Source of the DNA: Laburnicola sp. R22_1 | Taxonomy: Eukaryota > Ascomycota > Dothideomycetes > Pleosporales > Didymosphaeriaceae | Assembly: GCA_014281115.1 (NCBI GenBank) | Contig: JACONQ010000011.1 | Span: forward strand, 2,480,001-2,544,000 | DNA length: 64,000 nt | Direction of reading: 5' to 3' | Shown here: positions 1-12,686 of the stretch, piece by piece | Layout of the letters: the number at the start of each line of letters is the position of its first letter | Position numbering within the stretch: the stretch's first letter is position 1 | Translations under genes and position numbers: made by a program | Notes under the pieces: generated by a model | The model's database searches: none | What the model was told of the DNA's origin: nothing | The model's input: the letters and a program-made list of their open reading frames with translations, nothing else

Positions 1-1079
1 TTAGGGGGTATAATTAAGGAGAAATTACACGCAATGCGTCTTAATACTAACCTCCTATAGTTTTTATAGCTAGAAATTATATACGTAGCTATTTATTTAT
101 ATAATTAAACTCTAAACTACGCTAACTAATAGCGCTTACTATACAAAGTATTCTTTATAATAGTTACTTACTAGAATAGCGTTATTACTTAACTAAAGAA
201 ACTAAACTAGACTTACATTAAAGTCTATAGCTATAAGGCCTTTGCTATATTTAATAATACCTATTATAGTAAGAGTAAGCTCTAAAGGTTAGATCTAAAG
301 GTATAGGTTGGATATCTAGTAGGCTATTAATTATTAAATATCTAGAGGATATAGATTCTGTTACTTAAGAAGGTTATTAGCACCTAAGACGTTATTTTTA
401 ATAAATAATTAGTGTTCTTAGATAAAGAAGAAGACCTAATAGATAACCTTATATATAATACTTATAAAGAGATTACTACACTAATATAAATAATAAAACT
501 ACTACCCTTACTACTAAAGTTAGAAAATACTAAGTCCTTCTATAAGAATAAGTAAATTAATAACTCCTTATAGGAGGATAAGGGTACTCTAGGAAATAAT
601 TAAGGGAGGAAAGTTACTAGCGCCTACCTAATACTACTAATAATACCTCTACCTATTACACTACTAGTATAATTAATAGCTAGCCTCTATTAAGAATATA
701 TTTCTATTAGAACTATATAGTCTAATTAACTAGCTATACTATAGGCTACTACTTTCCTAGTAGGTACTATTATAGAGAGTAAAGGTAAATATAAGGAAAA
801 GTTACTAGATAAGACTTAATTTAATTATATACTTATAGTAGAAAAGAAACCTTACTAAGTTAATTTACCTAAACCCCTAACTATTAAATTATAAGTAGAA
901 CATTATCCACTAAGCTACCTTTAGAAGGAGGCTGAATAGTTCTATTTTTAAAGTTATAAGAAGATAAAGTTTTAGATAGAGGTACCTATTGCTCTAGTAT
1001 ATATATATAGCTATTAAATCCTTAATTATATATAAGTTTATACCTATAAACTTAATAAATACTATTACTTTTAGAAATA

Positions 1080-1949
1080 TAAGGCTAGGTTAGTAGTGCG
1101 TAGTAACTAATAGAGGTACCTTACTACTTAAGATACCTATACCGCTATACTTATAGGATAATCTTTCTGCCTACTTATATCTATAGCTACTTAGTTTAAC
1201 CTAAAGCTTAACTAGTATAACATTACTAATACCTTTATCTATACTAATTTAGATAGAGAGCTATATATAAGGATACTATATAGCTATAATAAGCTTAGTG
1301 TTATTTTATAGTTATATAAGGCTCTATATAGTCTATAGATCTTACTACTACTATAGTAGAGGGTGTTTACTAACATACTTAAGAAGCTTAGCTTTTAGCT
1401 AGTTCTATATAAACTATACTATATAATTAAGAATAGTATTATTATCTTTTTATATTAATAACCTTATTATTATATACTCTAAAGATTAGAAGTTTGCTAC
1501 TAATATAGTAATAAAAAGATAAGTATAAAGTTTACTTTAACTAGTAGTAATAAGTTATAGTAGTTTCTTAGTATAGAAATTATTAGAGATTGTGTAAATA
1601 GGTGACTCTAGCTATTATAGGCTTCCTATATAGATAAGATTAGTTGTCTAGTTAACTATTATAATATTAAACCTAATACACTAATATCTACAGTTAAACT
1701 AAAACCCTAAAAGGTTTTACCTTAAAGGTAGATATTAACTAATACTAGTATAAGATAGGATTAATTCTTTATACTACTATTACTATATATCCTAATATAG
1801 CTTTTATAAGCTTATAATTATTACAATTTCTTTTTAACTTAAGTAATAAGTACTATAATGCTACTAATTATATACTACTATACCTTTCCTCTACCTAATC
1901 CCTATGTCTATAGTTTAGAAGAATTGATACCTATAAGGTTGCTAGTAAT
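1080..1949 (+). pseudogene. Ty1/copia reverse transcriptase-RNase H relic
   Basis: Plus-strand translation with stops read through gives copia-type RT blocks: a run like NAFLYTNLDRELY near 1230-1260, then LYKALYSL near 1315-1335, and a later FAASKLS-like RNase H region near 1790-1830. Stops fall where Trp and Gln codons are expected. The reading stops making sense at 1950, where an LTR-like arm begins, so this pol gene appears to be split by that insertion. No functional product is possible. Confidence 0.7.
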
Positions 1950-2831
1950 TGTTAAAACTATATTAGTAAGCAAAATAAATAATAAAATAACATGTTAGAA
2001 TTTCGCTGTTATAATAAAAGATAAATAGATAAATAACTATAAGCTACCTAAAAATAAACTAAAATAGTCGTTCCGACAATAAGTTGCAATTAAAGCCAAA
2101 GTCAACTTTAAGTTAACGCACAAAAAGTTTACTAAAAGATAATTGTAAGAAATCCAATATTATATGTATTAATTTACTTAAAACTAAAACCAAAATATAA
2201 TATAAAACTAACCTAATAAATATTATAAAATACGCTATCGTAATATAAATAAGCTCGTAATTAATTTTTCTAAATCAATAACTTTTGACAAACTTGTCGC
2301 AATCAAGCGCTTTAACAATTTTGAGCAATTGCTAAAAAGAATATACTAAACAAGGCAATATTATATGTATTAAATTACTTATTACTAAAAAACAAAATAT
2401 AACATATAAAAGACTTGTTTTATAATATAAAATACATTAGCGTATAATAAACTAAGGAGTAATAAATTATGCTAAAATAAGGCGTTTATTGTTAACGTCA
2501 CAACTAAGCAATAGTAAAACAAAGTTTGCAATAGCTCGCATATAAAACACTAGTTTGCATATAATAGCTTGTATATAAAACACTAGTCTGCATATAAAAC
2601 AATAGCTCGCATATAAAACACTATTGCATATAAAACACTAGTTCAAACATTAGTTTAAAACACTAGCACGCATAAAAGTTAAAGGCATAATTAAACTATA
2701 CAAAACTAAGTGTTCGTTAGTCTAAATTATTTTGTATATAGATTGCTAGGTAGCCAGTTTATTAAAAAAAAATCAACCAGTTTAACAATACCAACTCGAT
2801 CACCTTCTTATCTATTTATCCACTTTTCACA
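1950..2831 (+). repeat. LTR-like arm, inverted partner of 8038-9098
   Basis: This ~882-bp segment starts TGTTAAAAC and ends TTTTCACA, so it has the TG...CA ends of an LTR. Its reverse complement matches 8038-9098 along nearly its whole length, for example the ACATGTTAGAATTTCGCTG segment near 1990 and the TCGATCACCTTCTTATC segment near 2798. No clear 5-bp target duplication flanks it and no polypurine tract precedes it. It contains a short array of ~19-bp units (AAACTAGTGTTTTATATGC on the other strand) at about 2530-2650. Confidence 0.7.
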
Positions 2832-5800
2832 CTATTTTACTTAATTAATCTAGTAAACTATAAGATAAGTACTTATAAGTCTAATATTAGTGCTAAGCTA
2901 TCTACTAACCTTATTATAGGCAACCCTACCTTTAAGGACCTTTTTAAGAAGTAGACTTATATATTTTAGTATACTATTTAGCTACGTAAGGTAATAAACG
3001 CGTATAATAGTAAAATATAGTATATTATTAAAATAAGTCTTAAGAAGACTAAGGAAGTGTATAAGGTAGTGTGTTAAGTATCTTATAAATATAATCTTTA
3101 GTATTATTAGGTATATATAATTACTTTATATTACTAGTAGATACTAATTATATAGCTAGGTTTAGATATCTATAGCAAGAAATAGTTAAATAACGTAGTT
3201 ATTAATCCTACCTTTAAGAATAACTTTTATAATCCTAAGTCTACTATTAGTAACTAGGATTATTACTAGTATTATTATAGTAGTAATATCCCTAATAGTA
3301 CTAACTTAGGCTTACTAATTAAGGCTATACTTAAGTCTATCTACTTTCTAAGTTCTATCTTATAGTTATCTACCCCTATATCTAGAAAGAGGTAGTTATA
3401 ATTAAGCTTAGTTATAGCTCCTAAGGGGTAGGAGGTAGTTATTAATAAGAAAATAGATAATATTTTAAACTCTAGGTCTTAATTGCTTAGTTAATAGGGG
3501 TGTACTAGTAAGGTGCTAAGAGTTTAGTAGCTTATCCTATTTATAAACTTAAGCTTTATATATATATATTAGTAAGGGTTATTCTTACCCTTAAATAAGA
3601 CTATAGTTAGCTTACTAAACAATTTTTTAAATATTTTTGGTTTAAGGCTAAAGTAGGTTAAGATTAAAGGGCTATATGAATAATACTAGATTCTAACTAA
3701 AGCCTAACCTTAATATACTAATAATGCAAGAATAGTTTAAACTTACTTATATACTATATATTATAAGCTACCCTAGCGTAAAAGTTCACTTATATAGTAT
3801 ATAGTAATACCTAAATTATTGCTACCTATATTACTAGTTATCCTTGCTTATACACTACTTATATAGTATACTTGCTTAGATAAGCTAACGCTATAGTAAT
3901 AGCTAGGAGAACCTTATAAATTTATACAACACTCTTACTACCTTACAGCTTATTAATAAACACCTTATTATTATTCTTTTATATTCCTTACTAAAACCTA
4001 TTACTAACTAAGACTAATTATTACTACTAATATAGAAATATTACCTAACAATTGTTTATATACTAGACTAGCTACTAACTTAATTAGTATACTAGAATTG
4101 CCTTATAAATAGTTAAGTATACCTATACCTTATAGTAGATAAGTATCTTATAAATAGAATAGAACTTTAGTATAGTTACCTTATAGGTAATAGTGCGAAT
4201 CTTTAGTGTATACTTTTAGTATTAGCGAGTATATTATTAGGCACTTTATAATTAATACTTAAGTAGATAGCTAGGCATAAAAAGATAATAGGGATTTTAT
4301 TAAGGATAATCTTAATAATGCGGTAGTTAAGTAACACGCGTGTATCTAGTATATTAGCACCTATCTTATAACTTATAAAATATTATATACCTATTAATAT
4401 ACTAACTTATATTATTTATAATAATAGAGATGGTAGTAGAAGAGAAATAATAGTAACTCTAGCGTTATCGCGCTAAAGGCAGCTATTTTATCTCTCCTTT
4501 ACTAGTAGCCTAAATAGTAGTAAAAAAGATAGCCTTTTAAGCGTAATTTTAAAATTTATATATAGGAGCTCCTATATATACACCTTAGTAAGACTTACTT
4601 AAGCTTACTTAAGCTTACTTAAGTTGCTTTATAAGTTTAAACTACAACACCTATATATTTTTATAACTATTTTTTTACACTCTTTTTAATTAATAAGCAG
4701 GGGGTTTGCTTTTTTATACTATTATTTAAGATGGAAAGCTTTATTATTGTACCCTTAGGGTATTAAATTTAACACTACAAATAAGACTATTTATTTATAT
4801 ATTATATCTTCAATACTACTATACTCTTATAATAATATAAATTAATATAATATATATATAGTAGTCTACTTAGTAGTACTACCTTACTAGTCTATATAGT
4901 GGATCTAGTTTACTATAGCTATATATATTAGTCTATATAGTAAATCTAAACTACTAGTCTATATAGTAGATCTAGTTTATATACCTATTAGGCTTTAATA
5001 AAGCTATATAGTAATCTCTATTATTCTTCCCTTCCTCCTTACGCTCCTAAAAGAAGTTACTTAAGGTTATACCTTACTTAATATAGTAAGTATAATATTA
5101 ATTTACTTATAAGAACTACTTTAGTATTTACTTTTAGCTAACCTAATAGTGCCTTATAAAATATCTTTAAAGGAGTTCTAGTACTTTTAAATAACTTTTT
5201 TATAGTTATTTAAGTTTTCTTTATCTTCCTAAGTTATATCTTCCTTTAGCTACTTTAACTATTTTACTTAAAATTAGGTGCTAGCTTTGTAGACTTTATA
5301 GTAGAGGATGCTTTCTACTTTAAAGTAATTTATATTATTATAGTCTAGTACTTTAATAGGGCCTAGGCGAAAACTCTTTAAAGTAAAAGGTGCTTACTAT
5401 AACTCTAGAAGGGAGATATAGAATACTAGATAAATATAATATATTAATAGTAGAAGATCTAGTAGGTAAGCTAGTTTCCTAATTTTTTTTTACTATAAAG
5501 GGTCCTAAGAAGTAGTAATTAAACTTCTTAAATAGTTATATAGTAGAGATATTCTTATAATTAAGGAGAACCTTATTACTAGGTATAAAGTATACTAGTA
5601 AATACTTTTTATTATACTATATTTAGTATATTTTACTTACGTGCTCTATATTCTATAAGGTAACTTTTTAGTTACTAAACTACTCTACTATATATATAGT
5701 AACCTGCTATTATAGGTCTAGTAACTAACTAATATCTTTTATACCTTCCTAAAGGCTTAGATTAGGCTTCCTTAGCTAGTGCTAGTCTAGAACACTATTG

Positions 5801-7099
5801 AATCCCGCTAGGGGTATACTAAATATAACCTTAATAGATAATAAACTAGTTATAAAATATTGTTTACAGTTGTATATATACTTAGTATATAAAAGTAACT
5901 TTACCTAGTTATCTTAGTTATAGTTTATATAGATTTATAAGTATAACTTTATTTTCTAGTTTAGGTGTTTAGTCTAACTATTAGACTATGGGTAAAACGC
6001 TGTGGATATGTGCTTCTTAATTTTAAAATAGTAGTAGATATCTAACTAGAACTAGCTTATAAAGACTAACCTATAGTCTAATACTAATAAGTTTAGTAGT
6101 CCTATTTTTAGAAATACCTACTTTATAAGAAGCTTAGCTAACTATTAGGCTATAATTATTTTATTAATAGGAAAGTAGCAAGTGTACTTAGAAAACTAGT
6201 TAATAAGAACTAATACTATATTATATAAACTACTATATTTATCTACTAACTTTAGTAGGTCTATAATAAAGTCTAATAATAAGTATCGCTATAGTATAGT
6301 ATCTAAAGGGAAGGGCTCTAGTAATCCTAATAGCTTATACTATTAAATCTTATTTAACTAGTAAAAAGTGTAGTGCTTAATATATACCTTAATATTCGAC
6401 TAGATCTACTTTTAGGAGTACTTTCGCTAGAGAACCTTAACTATACACTTAACCCTATAATAACTACTTACTAGATTATTATAATTTATAATAAGAATAG
6501 CCTCCTATAGAGCTTTATTATCTAGAATCTATACTTTCCTATTTCTATAAAGGATACTACTAGGGTTAACTTCCTAGTAGGGTTTACCCTTTCTTACCTT
6601 ACCCTCTTTTTAACATGTTAGTAACTTAAATTTAGGATAGGCCTAGTCCTATACTTAAAATTCCTTAATATAATTAAAAAGAGGTCTAAAACTACTAGTG
6701 TAAAGGTAGTATCCTTAAGTGCTACTCTATATACTTAGATATATAATAAGGAGTTTTTATACTTAAGGCCTTTATAATTAATACTTTAGTATATTACTTT
6801 AGACTATAAAGTCTCTTACTATTGCCCTTCTTATTATATATAGCTTTAAGATTCTTTTCTTAAGAGTTACTATAACTTATAGTGCCCTTAGTTTAAACTA
6901 ATAGTAATATATTACTAAATAGACTTATACTATAAATATCCTTTACTAAGGGTGTCTTTTAGGAAGTTACTAGTCCCCTATAGGAGCTGCTCTAGAGTAG
7001 TCTTTACCTAATACACTTAGCTTAGCTTTCTACTATTTTATATATTAAGCCCTAGTTATTTAAATAAACTAAATTTAAAGCTTTTATTAGAGTATAGGT

Positions 7100-8037
7100 A
7101 GTATAGTATTTTATATATATTACCTAATACCTAGTATAAAGCCTTTTTTATAATTAGGTCTTTATAAGGGTGTGTTTGCTAGATTGTTCACCCCTAGCTT
7201 ATACTTAATTTTAAAGTTATACTTTATAAGTTTCTCTACCTATCTTACTTATTTTAAAAAAATAACTTTATTATTATAAAGTAGTAGAGGTTATTATAGT
7301 TAGATAGTACTTAAATAGGCTTTAGAGAGTGTATAGTATACTACCGCTACTACTTAAATATAGAGTAGATTATAAAAGCTCTTTTTTATAGGTAGGCTAA
7401 TTAATTTCTAGCCCACTAAACTTCTAACTCTAGAATACTATTAGTTTCTAGTGCTTTTTAGTTACCTCTATAGTATCTTATAGCTAGAGTAGGATAGCTA
7501 CTATTATAAAGTTAGAGGTATTAGTAATTATTACTACTAGCTTTTAAGAATTAAAGTGCTATAATACTAGAGCGTCTAGAAATCTAAATTATAGGTCTCT
7601 AAAAGCCTTATCTACCTTAGGCGTTTAAGACTAAGGAATATACTACTTAGTAGGTCTCTTTTTATTCTATTACTTTTCTTTCTTTTTAGGACCTTTAGTT
7701 CTAGAGTTTAGGTCTAAAGTAGCCTTAATTAGGTCTATTAATAGTTTAATAATAGAATTATAGTTAAAGATAAATCTTTAGTAGAAGTTTATAAAGCCTA
7801 GAAATACTTAAATATCTTTATAACTTTTAGGGACTAGCTATTTACTAATAGTTTATACCCTTATTAGCTCTATTACTACACCTTTAAAAGTAATAATAAA
7901 TCTTAAAAACTCTACTAATTTAGTAAAGAACGCGCACTTACTAGCTTTATAGTAGAGACCTTACTTAATTAATTATTTAAGCACTTTATCTATATACTAA
8001 TTGTGCTTATCCTTATTTTTAGAGTAGATAAGGATAT
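7100..8037 (-). pseudogene. Ty3/gypsy RT-RNase H relic
   Basis: Minus-strand translation reads ILIYSK then, after several stops, GLYYKASKCAFF, VEFL, VPKSYKDI and VFLGFINFY, the order of the gypsy RT palm and thumb. Further on (about 7200) comes KYKLGVNNLANTPL, the RYRPGxxNxADALSR motif at the end of RNase H. Many codons are TAG or TAA through RIP. The RT motif is cut off exactly where the LTR-like arm starts at 8038. Gypsy material may continue left to about 5000 but is not readable enough to call. Confidence 0.7.
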
Positions 8038-9098
8038 TGTGAAAAGTGGATAAATAGATAAGAAGGTGATCGAGTTGGTATTGTTAAACTGGTTGATTTA
8101 TTTTAATAAACTGGCTACCTAGCAATCTATATACAAAATAATTTAGACTAACTGTAAAAAGTGGATAAATAGATAAGAAGGTGATCGAGTTGGTATGGTT
8201 AAACTGGTTGATTTTTTTTAATAAACTGGCTACCTAGCAATCTATATACAAAATAATTTAGACTAACGAACACTTAGTTTTGTATAGTTTAATTATGCCT
8301 TTAACTTTTATGCGTGCTAGTGTTTTAAACTAATGTTTGAACTAGTGTTTTATATGCAATAGTGTTTTATATGCGAGCTATTGTTTTATATGCAGACTAG
8401 TGTTTTATATGCAAGCTATTATATGCAAACTAGTGTTTTATATGCAAACTAGTGTTTTATATGCAAACTAGTGTTTTATATACAAACTAGTGTTTTATAT
8501 GCAAACTAGTGTTTTATATACGAGCTATTGCAAACTTTGTTTTACTATTGCTTAGTTGTGACGTTAACAATAAACGCCTTATTTTATTACTCCTTAGTTT
8601 ATTATACGCTAATGTATTTTATATTATAAAACAAGTCTTTTATATGTTATATTTTGTTTTTTAGTAATAAGTAATTTAATACATATAATATTGCCTTGTT
8701 TAGTATATTCTTTTTAGCAATTGCTCAAAATTGTTAGAGCGCTTGATTGCGACAAGTTTGTCAAAAGTTATTAATTTAGAAAAATTAATTACGAGCTTAT
8801 TTATATTACGATAGCGTATTTTATAATATTTATTAGGTTAGTTTTATATTATATTTTGGTTTTAGTTTTAAGTAAATTAATACATATAATATTGGATTTC
8901 TTACAATTATCTTTTAGTAAACTTTTTGTGCGTTACTTAAAGTTGACTTTGGCTTTAATTGCAACTTATTGTCGGAACGACTATTTTAGTTTATTTTTAG
9001 GTAGCTTATAGTTATTTATCTATTTATCTTTTATTATAACAGCGAAATTCTAACATGTTATTTTATTATTTATTTTGCTTACTAATATAGTTTTAACA
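8038..9098 (-). repeat. LTR-like arm, inverted, with internal duplications
   Basis: Starts TGTGAAAAGTGG and ends TTTTAACA; it is the reverse complement of the 1950-2831 arm. It is about 180 bp longer for two visible reasons. A ~110-bp segment beginning GTGGATAAATAGATAAGAAG is duplicated in tandem (copies near 8045 and 8161), and the 19-bp AAACTAGTGTTTTATATGC array is expanded at 8330-8530. The flanking pentamers do not match, so it cannot be shown to be a simple solo LTR. Confidence 0.7.
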
Positions 9099-10676
9099 AA
9101 TAGTATATTTATTATATAATAAAAGTAAGGAGTAACCTACTAGAGTTAGTATTTAGGATATAAATTAGAAAGGAACTAGGAAGTAACTAAGAAGTCTACT
9201 TATAGGTAAGTATGAGCCTAAATAGGCTAACTTATAATAGTTATAAACTAAAAATATTATTTTAAGTTAGTCATAGTACTATAACTATAATGTGATAATA
9301 AACCTGCCTATAGTGCTATTAGGGACATCTTTAGTACTACTAGTTACTAGACCTTTAATATAGTTACTACACTAGGCCTATATAAAATCTAGCTAAGGCT
9401 TTATACTAGATACTAAGGTGTATAAATACTAAGATAGAGGGGTATTAGAAATAGACTTAAAGGCAATAGCCTTAAAGCTTATTATAGGCTTTATAAGGCT
9501 TAGTATAATAAAGTAATTAAGGTAGAAGAGAGAATTAAAAGTATAAAGAAATACCCCTTAATCTTTTTAAATACCTAATAAACCTTATATAATACTAGGG
9601 CCTATTATACACTAATACCTCTCTACTATTACTCTAATAGCACTTACTAATTATATCTTAGTTACTTAATATTATAAGTAATATATTATACCTAATTACT
9701 TACTTTATAAGTAGAGATAACTAAGTAGGTAGTAATATATAGTAATACTAATAGTTATTACTAGTAACTATAATAGCCTAGGATTAGGCTATATTAGTAT
9801 ACTAGTTATTATAATAGTTAAATGGTAAGCTAGATATATAATATAATTATATCTACTAAATAATTTTAGCTAATAAGGTAAACTCTAAAGTAGTTACTAA
9901 ATTAATAGTGTAAAGGTACTACTACCCTAAGCGGGTAGTAATAACTATAATATTATAATAGTCTCTATATAGGCTATTATATTTTACTAATATAAATATA
10001 GTATATATATAAATAGCTATAAAGGGTAAGAAAGTAATATTTCTTTATAAATAGTTTTTCTAATAGCGAGTTTTCTAGAGTATAATCTTTCCCCTATATA
10101 ATAGTTATACCTATTATAAGCTAATAGCACCCTAAGGCATACCTAGTGTATAAACTAGCCTTAGAATTTTTTCTTTTTACTATAAAGCTTAGGGTAAGGC
10201 TTAAAAAAAAGGGGATAGTTATTAAGTATATTTACTATACTTACCCTATAGGTTAGAAATCCCTTAGTAATTCTATAGATTACTTTTAGGCCCCTAATAG
10301 GTAAGTTAGGTAATAAGACTTATATATATATTCTCTTTAGTCCTTAAGTACTTACTACTTAAGGATTTATCTTAATATACTATTTGCTCTAATTCTAATT
10401 ACCTACCACTTTATACCTTATAGTAGAACTATTAAGGTTTAATACTAGCAATCTAAAGAAATAGTAGTAAATAGGCTTACTAAGGCTCTACCTACTAGGA
10501 AATAGCTAAGTTTCTTAAATTAACTAGAACTTAAAGATATTAGTAGAAGGATTACTAATTAGGAGGAGGTTAATTTAGATAAACTAGAATAAAGGATAGA
10601 GGCTTTTAGCCTTAATATATAGTATAGATAAAAGTAATTAAGTTTAGCTTAGTTAGAAGTCTAAGCTAAGGGGGTG
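9099..10676 (+). pseudogene. copia-type retrotransposon 3' region, RIP-decayed
   Basis: Near 10450-10500 the plus strand reads QSKEIVVNRLTKALPTRK, which corresponds to the conserved (V)PSKEMxADGLTKALP end of copia RNase H. The strand then runs into a purine tract (CTAAGCTAAGGGGG) directly before the LTR at 10677. The first ~1 kb of the interval is of the same AT-rich type but gives no readable protein. Confidence 0.6.
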
Positions 10677-11031
10677 TGTTAGATATAAGGGGTTAAAATT
10701 ACTATAAAATTAGTATAAATTACTATAAATTATAATAATTTCCTCTAACTATCTACTAGATAGATATACACTATTATATAGTTACTATATTAAATAATTT
10801 AGTATAAATTACTATAAAATTACTATAAATTATAGTAATTTCTAGTACAAAAACACTATAAAATACGCTAAAGTAGCTAGATATCCTGCCCTTATACTAT
10901 ACCTAATTAGGCCTAGTGTCTCTAGGTATAGGTTTAATACTTTTCTATAGAGCTAAGTCTCTCCGCAGACACACATAATTAATTATCTTAACTTTTATCT
11001 TATTTTATTAAAATTAGTGACTAATCTGACA
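10677..11031 (+). repeat. 3' LTR of a copia-type element
   Basis: The 355-bp segment begins TGTTAGATATAAGGGG and ends TAATCTGACA. A polypurine tract sits immediately upstream, as expected at the 3' end of an LTR retrotransposon, and a copia RNase H tail lies just before it. Within it the unit ATTACTATAAATTATA(A/G)TAATTTC occurs twice. The 5' LTR is not found in the window. Confidence 0.7.
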
Positions 11032-11909
11032 CTTTTCCTTATTATAGTAAGAAAGCTAAAAAGCGCCTTTCTATACTCTGGTTTAACTATTAGTCTCTAT
11101 TCAAAACTCAAGATTGATGACTCGCTTTTCTACGCTTAATTCTGACCAGTTCTCGATTACTACGCAACCGACTCGTCGACAAACAGCGCCGTCCACATAC
11201 TCCAACACTAACCCGCGGCGGTGCTGGACCCGCAGCCACCAGTACGCTTGTGTTTTTCAGATGGCGGTACTATCGGCAACGCTGTAGCAATCCAATCCCA
11301 GCACAACGCCACGCTGTGTACCTCTAAATGTCTGTAGTAGCTAAGTCTCTGGACCTAGGACCCTGGCCCCGTGAATCAAGAAGCCTTGTACCCGTAGCCA
11401 GTCCCCGGTAACTTGGCCCTGCGGCACCAGACTAGAACTGGGTGTCACGCTACAGCTGATCATCTCCAACTCCGTACTCTAGGTGCTTTTGAGTTTATTG
11501 AGAGACACACCACTGAACATATCGGGAAAGATTATCAGACACTTGACCAACGCCCGAGACCAGCTTGGGGCTCGATATGGGATGTGTCGCACATTTCGGC
11601 TCTCTCCCGAATCTGCGAACCACATCAGCTGGTCGAAGAGATCGTTTCCCCAGATCCCAACTATGTATCTTTCGGGTTCGCCCCATCCTCAACGGAGAGG
11701 CGCATAAGTTGGCTTGCCAGCGCAGAGATGGCAGGCAGATTGTCTTCTGGAAAGGTTAGATGGCGGCGTCCATAAAAGGCTACCATACCTCTCTAGGCTT
11801 CCCCATAAAGGCATTGGCCGTCGCGCTTAGGATTTATCTTGGTAATCGCCTTCTAGTGTTCACGCAGCCACAAGTTCCATGTCTGTATGCCTTGCTCACA
11901 TCGCCAAGT
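11032..11909. other. Intergenic, nothing recognised
   Basis: Normal-GC sequence between the retrotransposon block and the transporter relic. Short open frames here (for example 11413-11775) overlap one another in several frames and resemble no family I know. I see no gene, RNA or repeat. Confidence 0.5.
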
Positions 11910-12650
11910 CAAGGTTGACGTACCGTAGGCCAAAGCCCGTCGGCCGAGGAAGGTGCTCTCTTTAGGCCCAAGCACGACTGTCCAAAGGTTCCGGAGAGAC
12001 GTCTTTCCCAACTCGTTCCTAGTGCCCAGGATTGCAAAGTTGGTGATTGAGATGTCAAACTTGTTTTAGTCAAAGAGCCCAGTCCGGAAGCCATGGAAAA
12101 TTAGTAAACCACCCATTCCGCAGTGTGAGTATGAGTGTCCAACATGGAAAGTAGACCAGACGCAGGTGCAGCAAATATGAACCCAGTGAAATAGAGAGGC
12201 TTGTGTTTTCCTGCTTGAGTAATAATAGCGCAGCTGATACTGGCATTTGGTATGAGGAAAATATCATATGGAGGACTTGGACCGGAGGGAAGAGCTGCGA
12301 GGAATCTTTGAGTGCCTGGAAGTAGTAGGGCACCTAATAGACGACCCATTCCAATAGCATGGTCGAGATGAAGTAGCTGGCGTAGCCAGTGCTTTCAGTG
12401 CGGTTGGAGAAGATGCGGGCTGGCATGGTAGGCTCCATGTACTAAGGGGATGCTTCGAAGGCGATGAACAAGGCTCATCACAAAATTCCCAGTACGATGG
12501 AAAGAATCTTTCTCTGATAGTTCTGGGGTGTATCTGGCCCATCCTGACGAGACTCACGAGGACTAAGCATGTGCTCGCGATGAACAAGAAATTGCCGATA
12601 ACATCAACCCTCCTACGGGCACATTGATGAAAAAGCACCCTCGCCACCAG
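11910..12650 (-). pseudogene. Relic of an MFS (DHA2-type) transporter
   Basis: The minus strand holds pieces of one major-facilitator protein spread over three frames. Going 5' to 3' they are: VDVIGNFLFIASTCLVLVSL (a membrane segment after the central loop), then EPTMPARIFSNRT, then YYFQALKDSSQLF, then a glycine/alanine-rich membrane segment ending in LLSMLDT, then AEWVVYQF. This is the usual order for helices 6-11 of fungal 14-helix drug/toxin antiporters. At least one in-frame TAG (in the WVVYQVPYYFQ-like segment, near 12337) and several frame changes break it, and the amino-terminal half is missing. Its neighbour is the metabolite cluster, so it could be a dead former exporter; the intact exporter is at 21336-23102. 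Confidence 0.6.
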
Positions 12651-12686
12651 AATTCATTGACAAAGGCGCCCCCGATACAGGCAGCA

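Larger units (their letters stand above)
1..11031. repeat. AT-rich block of nested, RIP-decayed LTR retrotransposons
   Basis: The block is extremely AT-rich and has no long open reading frame. Conceptual translation still shows retrotransposon protein motifs interrupted by TAG and TAA at positions expected to be Trp or Gln, which is the C-to-T/G-to-A pattern of RIP. Recognisable parts are listed separately: a copia reverse transcriptase relic, a gypsy RT-RNase H relic on the other strand, two LTR-like arms in inverted orientation, a second copia-type tail and a terminal LTR. The stretch 2832-7100 between them is of the same composition and probably holds gag and integrase remains, but I cannot read these with confidence. 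Base composition changes abruptly to about 50% GC after 11031. Confidence 0.85.

Noticed and set aside
1..10. TTAGGG at the first bases, suggesting a telomere
   Set aside because: Only one copy is present and the following sequence is decayed retrotransposon. The nested transposons may mean a subtelomeric place, but nothing shows it.
11413..11775. 120-residue frame near the retrotransposon edge
   Set aside because: No recognisable motif, overlaps others of similar length in all frames, and no splice partners are seen.
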